The notes under the pieces are model-generated. The model searched no databases, was not told where the DNA came from, and saw only the letters and a list, made by a program, of their open reading frames with translations. The translations under genes and the position numbers were made by a program. From Acidimicrobiia bacterium (GTDB taxonomy: Bacteria > Actinomycetota > Acidimicrobiia > Acidimicrobiales > Poriferisodalaceae), in NCBI GenBank assembly GCA_026983855.1, contig JALSTE010000342.1:1-12746 (forward strand): DNA of 12,746 nucleotides, in the 5' to 3' direction. Each line of letters starts with the position of its first letter. The stretch's first letter is position 1. Below, in pieces: positions 7,718 through 12,746 of the stretch.

Positions 7718-8685
7718 ACCAACCCGAATCCAGCGACAGATCCCCCCGGGAGGCCCTGGCCGATGTGAGATCGGAGGTGGCCAAGGTCGTGGTGGGTCAG
7801 GACGGGGTCATCTCCGGCATCCTGACCGCCCTGCTGGTGGAGGGCCACGTACTCCTGGAGGGGGTCCCGGGGGTGGCCAAGACCCTGATCGTCTCGACCC
7901 TGGCGGCGGCCATGGACCTCGACACCCGCAGGGTCCAGTTCACCCCGGACCTGATGCCCAGCGACGTGACCGGGCAACTGGTGCTCACCCCGGGGGGTAC
8001 CGATTTCATGTTCCGCGAGGGCCCGGTGTTCACGAATCTGCTCCTGGCCGACGAGCTGAACCGGACCCCACCCAAGACCCAGGCCGCTCTCCTGGAGGCC
8101 ATGGAGGAGTCCCAGGTCTCAACCTGGGGGGTCACCCGGGGCCTGCCCGATCCGTTCATCGTCGTAGCCACCCAGAACCCCATCGAGTACGAGGGCACCT
8201 ATCCCCTGCCCGAGGCCCAACTGGATCGGTTCCTCTTCCAGCTCCCGGTTCGCTATCCCGCCGTGGAGGACGAGGTCGCCATACTGAGACGGCACCACGA
8301 GGGGCTCGATCCCCACGACCCGGCGGCGGCGGGGGTCACGGCCGCGGCGGGGGCGGGGGATCTGGCCGCCGGTCGGGCCGAGGTCAGGGAGATCGAGGTC
8401 GCACCCTCGATCCTGGAGTACATCGTCTCCCTGGCCCGGGCGACACGTGAGTCGGGTCCCGTGGAACTCGGCATCTCCCCCCGCGGCGCGGCCATGCTGC
8501 TCCATGCGTCCAAGGCGTGGGCGTGGCTGTCGGGACGCTCGTTCGTCACCCCCGACGAGGTGCAGGCCATGGCCCGCCCGGTCATGAGGCACCGGATCCG
8601 TCTGCGGGCCGAGGTGGCCATAGAGGGCACCACCCCCGACCAGGTCATCGAGGGCATCCTCCGGGCCGTTCCGGCACCGAGGTGA
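7714..8685 (+). CDS. MoxR-family AAA+ ATPase
   Basis: A 323-aa cytoplasmic ATPase from ATG 7714, overlapping the previous stop as ATGA. Key elements in order: VVVGQDGVI (25-33), the AAA_3 entry motif; Walker A GVPGVAKT (50-57, Lys56); FTPDLMPSDVTG, the conserved MoxR loop; Walker B LLLADELNR (Asp113, Glu114); LLEAMEE; sensor 1 in VATQNPIEYEGTYPLPEAQLDRF (Asn155), with the probable Arg finger following; and sensor 2 in GISPRGA near 255, in the lid domain. Length and motifs are standard. MoxR proteins act as chaperone-like ATPases that help assemble or metallate partner complexes, often with VWA or DUF58 proteins. Here the partner is probably the DUF58 product of the next gene, whose start overlaps this stop as GTGA. 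Confidence 0.93.
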   Translation: MNQPESSDRSPREALADVRSEVAKVVVGQDGVISGILTALLVEGHVLLEGVPGVAKTLIVSTLAAAMDLDTRRVQFTPDLMPSDVTGQLVLTPGGTDFMFREGPVFTNLLLADELNRTPPKTQAALLEAMEESQVSTWGVTRGLPDPFIVVATQNPIEYEGTYPLPEAQLDRFLFQLPVRYPAVEDEVAILRRHHEGLDPHDPAAAGVTAAAGAGDLAAGRAEVREIEVAPSILEYIVSLARATRESGPVELGISPRGAAMLLHASKAWAWLSGRSFVTPDEVQAMARPVMRHRIRLRAEVAIEGTTPDQVIEGILRAVPAPR

Positions 8686-9995
8686 TCGTTCCCGGGCCCC
8701 GCCTCTGGCGGGCCGGAGTGGTGGCCGTGCTCGTGGCGGTGCTGCTGTCCGTGGCCGGTGCCGGTTGGGATCGGGCGGTGCTCCTGAGCAGTGCCGGGCT
8801 ACTGCTCCTGGCCCTCGTGGACGCCCTGTCGGCCGGTTCCCCGGGGGCGGTGGAGATCGCCCGGGACTTCCCACCCGCGGTGGTGCTGCACTCCCACTCC
8901 ACCGTGGCGTGGACCGTGAGTCGCCGGGGGAGATCGCCCCGGTGGGTGGCGGTCGCCGACGAGCTGGCCCCCTCCCTGCACTGTGATCGCCGGTTCGAGA
9001 CCCGGGTGCCGCCGAACTCCACCGTGAGGGTGGAACACCCCCTGACCCCGGCCCGGCGGGGTCGCTTCGAGGGTGACGCCCTCACCGTGCGGGTGTACGG
9101 CCCACTGCGCCTGGTCGGCCGCCAGAGGACCCGTCGGGTCCCCTTCGTGCTTCGGATCCTGCCCGAGTTCCGATCCCGGCGGGAGATCGAGATTCGCATG
9201 CGCCGGGCCCGTCTGCTCGATGTCGGTTCGCTCTCGGTCAGCGCCCACGGTGGTGGTACCCAGTTCGATCACCTCAGGGAGTACGCCATCGACGACCAGT
9301 ACCGCACCATCGACTGGGCGGCCACCGCCCGGCGGGGCCACCCGATCGTGCGGGCCTACCGGGCCGAGGAGCATCGCACGATGGTCGTGGTGCTGGACAA
9401 CGGGCGGTTGATGGCGGCCCGGGTGGACGGGGCCACCCGCCTGGAACACGCCATGGACGCCGCCATGGCCCTGGACACGGTGGCCTCGCGGCTGGGGGAC
9501 CTCACCGCCCTGCAGACCTTCGATCTGGAGATGCACCCTCTGGTTCCCGCCGGGCGGGGCGGGGCCCATCTGGGACGGTTCACCGAGGCCCTGTACACCC
9601 TCGAACCGGTGCTCAGTGAGTCCGACTACCAGCTCATGGCCGAGTACCTGACGGCCCGGCTGAGTCGTCAGACCCTGATCGTGGTGCTGACCGACCTGGT
9701 GGATCCGGTGGTGGAGGCGACCATGGCCCGGGCCGTGGCCACCCTGGCTCTGCGTAACCGGGTGGTGGTGGGGGCGGTGACCGACCCCCAGGTGGCCGAG
9801 TGGGCCCTGTCCGTTCCCTCCGATGCCGAGGCGGCCCACCTGACGGCGTCGGCCGTGGCCGGGATGGGCAGTCGTGAGCGGGCGGCGCGAAGACTCCGAC
9901 AGGTCGGGGCGACGGTGGTGGACGCCCCGGCGGGAAAACTGGCGACCCAACTGGTGGACCACTACCTCGAGGTCAAGGCGCGGGGTCGTTGGTGA
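8682..9995 (+). CDS. DUF58 (VWA-like) protein, MoxR partner
   Basis: A 437-aa protein. GTG 8682 overlaps the MoxR stop as GTGA. Two membrane segments (~11-28 and 33-49) anchor the N-terminus. A beta-rich region with PARRGRFEGDALTVRVYGPL (123-142) follows, then the DUF58 signature FDHLREYAIDDQYRTIDW at 195-212 with ARRGHPIVRAYRAEE. The next strand, VVVLDNGRL (235-243), is where a VWA fold normally carries DxSxS for metal binding; here it reads Asp239-Asn-Gly-Arg-Leu, so the MIDAS is degenerate. A second VWA-like strand, TLIVVLTDLVD, is at 331-341. DUF58 proteins are typical partners of MoxR ATPases. It is the last gene of the operon; the next gene faces it across about 20 nt. Confidence 0.9.
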   Translation: MIVPGPRLWRAGVVAVLVAVLLSVAGAGWDRAVLLSSAGLLLLALVDALSAGSPGAVEIARDFPPAVVLHSHSTVAWTVSRRGRSPRWVAVADELAPSLHCDRRFETRVPPNSTVRVEHPLTPARRGRFEGDALTVRVYGPLRLVGRQRTRRVPFVLRILPEFRSRREIEIRMRRARLLDVGSLSVSAHGGGTQFDHLREYAIDDQYRTIDWAATARRGHPIVRAYRAEEHRTMVVVLDNGRLMAARVDGATRLEHAMDAAMALDTVASRLGDLTALQTFDLEMHPLVPAGRGGAHLGRFTEALYTLEPVLSESDYQLMAEYLTARLSRQTLIVVLTDLVDPVVEATMARAVATLALRNRVVVGAVTDPQVAEWALSVPSDAEAAHLTASAVAGMGSRERAARRLRQVGATVVDAPAGKLATQLVDHYLEVKARGRW

Positions 9996-10016
9996 GGGGT
10001 GCGGGCCGGTGGTGGG

Positions 10017-11039
10017 TCAGCTCGACACCGGGGTCCGGGAGGGTCGGTGAGGACTGGGCTTTTCCCCGATGAGGCCGGTGTAGCCGAGGGCGACGGCCCG
10101 GGACCCCCAGGCGGCCACCCACGCCCAGAAGGCGGTGAAGACGGCCACCCCGATCCCCACCCTCCCGAAGGTGGGGAGATCACTGGGGGTGACGAACCCC
10201 TCGATCAGTCCGGCGGTGATGAACATGGGTATCAGGCCCAGAACGATGGTGACCGAACGGTGGCCCTGCTCGGCCAGGGAGGCCGGGCGGGGGCGGTCAC
10301 CGGGATCGATGATCGACCAACCCAGGGCCAGGCCCGCCCCCCCGGCCACGATGATGGCGGAGAGCTCCAGCAGCCCGTGGGGCAGGATCAACCCCCAGAA
10401 CAGCCGTGACCGCCCGGCGAACGTCAACAGACCCACCGCGAACCCCAGGTTCAGGCCGTTCTGAACCAGGATGAGCACCGTGGGGAGGCCGAGCAGCACG
10501 CCGGTGGCGAAGGCGGTGAAGGAGACCTGGATGTTGTTGACCAGCACCGCGGTGGAGAAGGCGGCGGCCGGTTCCGACGAGTAGTAGTTCTCGAAGTCAC
10601 CGGCCACGTACGCGTCGCGGACCTCGGCGGGGGCCGAGGCCTCCAGGGCCACGCTGCTGTTCGACAGCCAGGTACCCATGACCGCCGCCGGGACGACGAA
10701 CAGCACCGCGGCGATCAGGACGGCCCGGCGGTGGAACCACACGGCGGCGGGGAAGGTGATGGAGAAGAAATCGGTGAAGGCCCTCCGGGGGGAACGGGGT
10801 GTGCCGTAGATCACACCGTTGGCCGTGCCCACGGTGCGGGTGAGACGACGGATCAGCTCCCGGTCGCGGTAGTGGGTCTGGACGTGGGCCAGATGGGCCG
10901 AGGCCCTCAGGTAGAGGTCGAGCAGCTCCCCGGCCTCCTCCTGGTCGAGACGGCCCGAACCGGCGGCGGCCCGCCGGGCCAGGGAGTCGAGGCGGTCCCA
11001 CTCCCCCGAGTGGATCCTGACGAACGTGTCGATCAACAC
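10017..11039 (-). CDS. SpoIIM/DUF95 family integral membrane protein
   Basis: A ~340-aa membrane protein. GTG 11039 is preferred because a TACCGT box ends 7 nt upstream, the spacing seen at the other leaderless-type starts, and the family usually begins close to this point (VLIDTFVRIHSGEWDRL); GTG 11048 would add three residues. The first ~95 residues are soluble and helical with Arg-rich patches. Membrane segments follow near 105-125, 160-210 (two), 214-245 and 263-282, with a last one around 292-312. Family hallmarks are NNIQVSFTAFATGVLLGLPT (168-187), LILVQNGLNLG, LPHGLLELSAIIVAG and PMFITAGLIEGFVTP. This is not a sporulation gene in actinobacteria; the family recurs beside RDD and MoxR/DUF58 genes, and its job is unknown. 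It is convergent with the DUF58 gene and divergent from the RDD gene. Confidence 0.9.
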   Translation of the reverse strand: MLIDTFVRIHSGEWDRLDSLARRAAAGSGRLDQEEAGELLDLYLRASAHLAHVQTHYRDRELIRRLTRTVGTANGVIYGTPRSPRRAFTDFFSITFPAAVWFHRRAVLIAAVLFVVPAAVMGTWLSNSSVALEASAPAEVRDAYVAGDFENYYSSEPAAAFSTAVLVNNIQVSFTAFATGVLLGLPTVLILVQNGLNLGFAVGLLTFAGRSRLFWGLILPHGLLELSAIIVAGGAGLALGWSIIDPGDRPRPASLAEQGHRSVTIVLGLIPMFITAGLIEGFVTPSDLPTFGRVGIGVAVFTAFWAWVAAWGSRAVALGYTGLIGEKPSPHRPSRTPVSS

Positions 11040-11046
11040 GTCCGCC

Positions 11047-11052
11047 ACGGTA
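11047..11052 (-). promoter_or_regulatory. Candidate -10 element TACCGT of the SpoIIM gene
   Basis: Read on the minus strand, TACCGT (11052 to 11047) lies 7 nt before GTG 11039, giving a leaderless start like that of the MoxR operon. Its first bases are the outer end of the inverted repeat 11050-11081. The hexamer 17 nt upstream is GGTCGC, inside the other half of the repeat; it does not resemble TTGACA. Confidence 0.35.
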
Positions 11053-11081
11053 GCCGGTCACCCCTCGGGGCGACCGGCTAC
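11050..11081. promoter_or_regulatory. Inverted repeat between divergent SpoIIM and RDD promoters, candidate operator
   Basis: The arms GTAGCCGGTC (11050-11059) and GACCGGCTAC (11072-11081) are perfect reverse complements separated by 12 nt. The centre contains CCCC and GGGG, which extend the potential hairpin. Arm centres lie 22 bp apart, about two helical turns, which suits a dimeric regulator. Each outer end runs straight into a candidate -10 box (TACCGT leftward, TACATT rightward), so a bound protein would block both promoters. A hairpin acting in RNA is possible only if a transcript reads through this region. Confidence 0.5.
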
Positions 11082-11084
11082 ATT
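11079..11084 (+). promoter_or_regulatory. Candidate -10 element TACATT for the RDD transcript
   Basis: TACATT fits TAnnnT and starts inside the right arm of the inverted repeat. The GTG at 11093, 8 nt downstream, would be at or near the 5' end of the transcript and begins a 17-codon ORF. The hexamer 17 nt upstream is GGTCAC, inside the left arm, mirroring the minus-strand promoter. Confidence 0.4.
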
Positions 11085-11092
11085 TGGGCCGG

Positions 11093-11146
11093 GTGGAAGG
11101 GACTGGAACCGGCGGGTCGGAGGCCGAGTGGGATCGACGGGTGTGA
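11093..11146 (+). CDS. Possible leaderless upstream ORF of the RDD gene (17 codons)
   Basis: GTG 11093 to TGA 11144-11146 encodes VEGTGTGGSEAEWDRRV. It starts 8 nt after a TACATT box. Its stop overlaps GTG 11143 of the RDD frame as GTGA, the same 4-nt junction used four times in the MoxR operon. Leaderless short ORFs coupled to a downstream gene are known in mycobacteria. The peptide has no recognisable domain, so any role would be in translation of the RDD gene. Chance occurrence cannot be excluded in such GC-rich DNA. Confidence 0.3.
   Translation: MEGTGTGGSEAEWDRRV
11119..11123 (+). promoter_or_regulatory. Possible ribosome binding site GGAGG of the RDD gene
   Basis: GGAGG lies 4 nt before GTG 11128, somewhat close, and 19 nt before GTG 11143, too far. 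It supports the 11128 start, in competition with the overlap-coupled 11143 start. Confidence 0.35.
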
Positions 11147-12090
11147 GTGCCACGGGAGGTGGCCCGACCGGGCCGGAGGGCCGCCTGGGGGTGGTCACCC
11201 CCGAGGGCGTGTTTCTGGCCTTCGAGCCCGCCGGGCTGGCCTCCCGGACCCTGTCGAAGTCCCTGGACCTGCTGGTGCAGTTCGGAATCCTGATGACCGT
11301 CTTCACCGTCATGGGCGTGGCGGCGACGAATCTGCCGTCCACCGACACGGTGATGGTGGTGCTGGCGATCATCCTCATCGCCCTGGTGGTGCTGGTGTAC
11401 CCGGTGATCCTGGAGAGGTTCAACCGGGGCCGGACCGTGGGGCAGATGGCCGTGGGTCTGAGGGTCGTCAGGGTGGACGGGGGACCGGTCAATCTGGGTG
11501 GGTCGGTGGCCCGGGCCGCCCTGCTCCTGGTTGACCTGTTCATCTCCTTCGGCGGTGTCGGGGGACTGGCCATAGCCCTGACCCGCCGTCACCAGAGGCT
11601 GGGCGACATGGTGGCGGGGACCATGGTCATCCGTGAGAAGACCGGAACCATCCACCAGTCTCCCGTCCCGGCCGTCATCCCGCCCCAGTTCGCCAGCCTG
11701 GCCGAGTCCCTCCCCCTGGAGAGGATCGACGCCTCCGATCTCGCCCTGGCCCGGGAGGTGATGGGGCGGTCCCTGGCCAGCCCGGCCGGACTCCCCGTCC
11801 TGGTGGACCGGGCCGCCGATCTGGTCGACTCGAAGATGGGTGGGGTGAGGCCCCGCCGGATGCTCAGGTCCACCTTTCTCACCGTCGTGCTGGGAGCGGC
11901 GGCCGGGTCCCCCCAGCGGGTGGGCCGGTCGGGGCCCGTGGGGGGATCCCGAAGCGACCCGTCCGAGGGTCCGGACCGGAAGGTGGGGGAGATGGAGGAG
12001 TTCCCCACCGCCACCCTGGGGGATACCCCGGATCCGGGCGGGTTCGAGGCGACCGAGGTTCCCCCCTCCGCCGGGGAGTCGCCCTTCTGA
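11128..12090 (+). CDS. RDD family membrane protein with long C-terminal extension
   Basis: A 320-aa protein from GTG 11128 (GGAGG 4 nt upstream); GTG 11143, overlapping a short upstream ORF as GTGA, is the main alternative. The RDD domain runs ~29-172: SRTLSKSLDLLV with Arg40 and Asp47, membrane segments near 48-66, 74-94 and 128-150, the loop RFNRGRTVGQMAVGLRVVRV, and the closing RRHQRLGDMVAGT with Asp160. A cytoplasmic extension of ~145 residues follows. Its first part (185-260) is predicted helical (LERIDASDLALAREVMGRSL, VLVDRAADLVDSKMG), and its last ~60 residues are disordered-looking, rich in Pro, Gly, Asp and Glu. The RDD family is of unknown function, with transport suggested for some members. 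It is divergent from the SpoIIM gene, sharing the inverted-repeat promoter region, as in the mycobacterial cluster. Confidence 0.88.
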   Translation: MGSTGVSATGGGPTGPEGRLGVVTPEGVFLAFEPAGLASRTLSKSLDLLVQFGILMTVFTVMGVAATNLPSTDTVMVVLAIILIALVVLVYPVILERFNRGRTVGQMAVGLRVVRVDGGPVNLGGSVARAALLLVDLFISFGGVGGLAIALTRRHQRLGDMVAGTMVIREKTGTIHQSPVPAVIPPQFASLAESLPLERIDASDLALAREVMGRSLASPAGLPVLVDRAADLVDSKMGGVRPRRMLRSTFLTVVLGAAAGSPQRVGRSGPVGGSRSDPSEGPDRKVGEMEEFPTATLGDTPDPGGFEATEVPPSAGESPF

Positions 12091-12133
12091 GCGGCGGGCA
12101 CCGGCCCGGACACCGTCGGTCCCGGTTGGTCCC

Positions 12134-12151
12134 GTCCGGTCCGGTCCGGTC
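12134..12151. repeat. Short tandem repeat, GTCCG x 3.6
   Basis: Three full GTCCG units plus GTC lie in the gap between the RDD stop and the cysteine desulfurase promoter, preceded by related GTCGG/GTCCC runs. It is probably a slippage-prone simple sequence; no function is suggested. Confidence 0.6.
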
Positions 12152-12158
12152 TTGCTGA

Positions 12159-12182
12159 CCCGACCGGCGGGCGGCGGTCGGG
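12159..12182 (+). terminator. GC-rich hairpin downstream of the RDD gene, possible terminator
   Basis: CCCGACC (12159-12165) pairs perfectly with GGTCGGG (12176-12182) around a 10-nt GC-rich loop, 68 nt after the RDD stop. There is no T tract after it, which is common for candidate hairpins in high-GC actinobacteria but weakens the call. It also falls in the -35 region of the following gene, so an operator role is the alternative. Confidence 0.3.
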
Positions 12183-12195
12183 GGTCAACCCTTCG

Positions 12196-12201
12196 TAGAC
12201 T
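12196..12201 (+). promoter_or_regulatory. Candidate -10 element TAGACT of the cysteine desulfurase gene
   Basis: TAGACT lies 6 nt before GTG 12208 in an AT-richer spot (CTTCGTAGACT), giving a leaderless start. The spacing matches TAGTCT before GTG 5026 and TACCGT before GTG 11039. No clear -35 box is seen. Confidence 0.5.
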
Positions 12202-12207
12202 CCGGTC

Positions 12208-12746
12208 GTGGAGACTCCCGCTGATCATCCCGAAGCGATCTCGTACCTGGACTGCGCCGCCACCGTACCGATGCGGCCGGGGGCCATCGAGGCCATGCTG
12301 CCCTACCTGGACCGCTGGTTCGGGAACGCCAGCGGCAGCCACCGGGTGGCCCGCCGGGCCCGCCGGGGCCTGGAGGAGGCCCGTGACGCCGTCGCCGCGG
12401 CCACCGGGCGGAGCCCCCACGGGGTGATCTTCACCAGCGGTGGCACCGAGGCCGACAACCTGGCGGTCAACGGCATTCTCCAGGAGCGGGGGGGTCGGGC
12501 GGTGTGCAGCGCGGTGGAGCACCACGCCGTTCTGGACCCGGTCCGGGCCTCGGGGGGTGAGGTGATCGGGGTCGACCGCCACGGCATCATCGATCTGGAC
12601 CAGTTGGCCGATCGCCTCGATGAGGGCGTCTCCATCGTGTCGGTCATGGCGGTCAACAACGAGACCGGTGTGCTTCAACCCCTGGAGCAGGTGGCCGAGA
12701 TCGTGCGGCGGGAGTCACCACGGGCCGTGTTGCACACCGATGCCGT
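12208..12746 (+). CDS. Cysteine desulfurase (NifS/IscS-like), N-terminal part
   Basis: A PLP-dependent class V aminotransferase-fold enzyme that takes sulfur from cysteine for iron-sulfur clusters or tRNA thiolation. It is cut by the window end after ~179 codons. GTG 12208 follows a TAGACT box by 6 nt and gives a normal family N-terminus. Visible motifs are YLDCAATVPMRPGAIEAM (13-30), FGNASGSH (38-45), TSGGTEADNLAV (76-87, PLP phosphate contacts), VEHHAVLD (103-110, His105 stacking on PLP), VSVMAVNNETG (144-154) and HTDA (start of the PLP Asp strand). The Schiff-base Lys and the active-site Cys lie beyond the window. Two positions differ from the commonest form: Cys16 in DCAAT where His or Asn is usual, and SGSH for SSxH. 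In many actinobacteria such a gene precedes the tRNA 2-thiouridylase gene mnmA, which would make tRNA thiolation its role; this cannot be seen here. Confidence 0.92.
   Translation, partial: METPADHPEAISYLDCAATVPMRPGAIEAMLPYLDRWFGNASGSHRVARRARRGLEEARDAVAAATGRSPHGVIFTSGGTEADNLAVNGILQERGGRAVCSAVEHHAVLDPVRASGGEVIGVDRHGIIDLDQLADRLDEGVSIVSVMAVNNETGVLQPLEQVAEIVRRESPRAVLHTDA

Noticed and set aside
10006..10031. CCGGTG/CACCGG inverted repeat between the convergent DUF58 and SpoIIM genes
   Set aside because: It has a 6-bp stem with a 14-nt loop and no T tract, partly inside the SpoIIM coding end. This is expected by chance in such GC-rich sequence.
10017..11039. SpoIIM homology as evidence of sporulation
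   Set aside because: The SpoIIM/DUF95 family is widespread in non-sporulating bacteria and recurs in MoxR/RDD clusters; no other sporulation gene is present.
10597..12678. A 693-codon open frame on the minus strand
   Set aside because: It is antisense to the RDD and cysteine desulfurase genes and out of frame with SpoIIM. Its translation is low-complexity Gly/Pro/His/Arg with no domain, typical of shadow frames in GC-rich DNA.

Overview
The window is very GC-rich, almost entirely coding, and packed with GTG starts and 4-nt gene overlaps. This points to a high-GC actinobacterium. The codon style, the leaderless-looking promoters and the gene content would fit Acidimicrobiia or a related deep actinobacterial lineage, but that placement is an inference. 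I see no mobile element, tRNA, rRNA or CRISPR, and no gene-free stretch longer than about 120 bases.

Left part (1-4979). The 3' end of an alpha/beta-hydrolase gene is followed by a large fusion gene (275-2836). It joins a trehalose-6-phosphate phosphatase (HAD/OtsB type) to a GH15 glucoamylase/trehalase-type hydrolase. Two genes then run convergently on the minus strand: a class I SAM methyltransferase (4979 to 4164) and, just downstream, an SRPBCC (polyketide cyclase/START-like) domain fused to an aminoglycoside-phosphotransferase-fold kinase (4117 to 2900).

Centre and right (5026-12090). Five plus-strand genes encode a polytopic GPDPase-membrane-domain-like protein, a DUF4129 protein, a DUF4350 protein, a MoxR-type AAA+ ATPase and a DUF58 protein. 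Every junction between them is a 4-nt ATGA/GTGA overlap, so they form one tightly coupled operon. A SpoIIM/DUF95 membrane protein follows on the minus strand, and divergent from it lies an RDD-family membrane protein. From memory, the gene order and strands match the Rv3689-Rv3695 region of Mycobacterium tuberculosis. This is therefore a deeply conserved but poorly understood envelope-associated MoxR module. By family analogy, the MoxR ATPase probably acts with DUF58 as a chaperone/VWA-like pair, with the membrane proteins as partners or clients.

The SpoIIM/RDD divergent promoter region holds a perfect 10-bp inverted repeat (11050-11081). Its two ends merge into a candidate -10 box on each strand. 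A possible 17-codon leaderless upstream ORF (11093-11146) ends in a GTGA overlap with one candidate RDD start.

Right edge. After a short GC-rich gap containing a hairpin and a GTCCG tandem repeat, a cysteine desulfurase (NifS/IscS-like) gene starts at 12208 and runs off the window.
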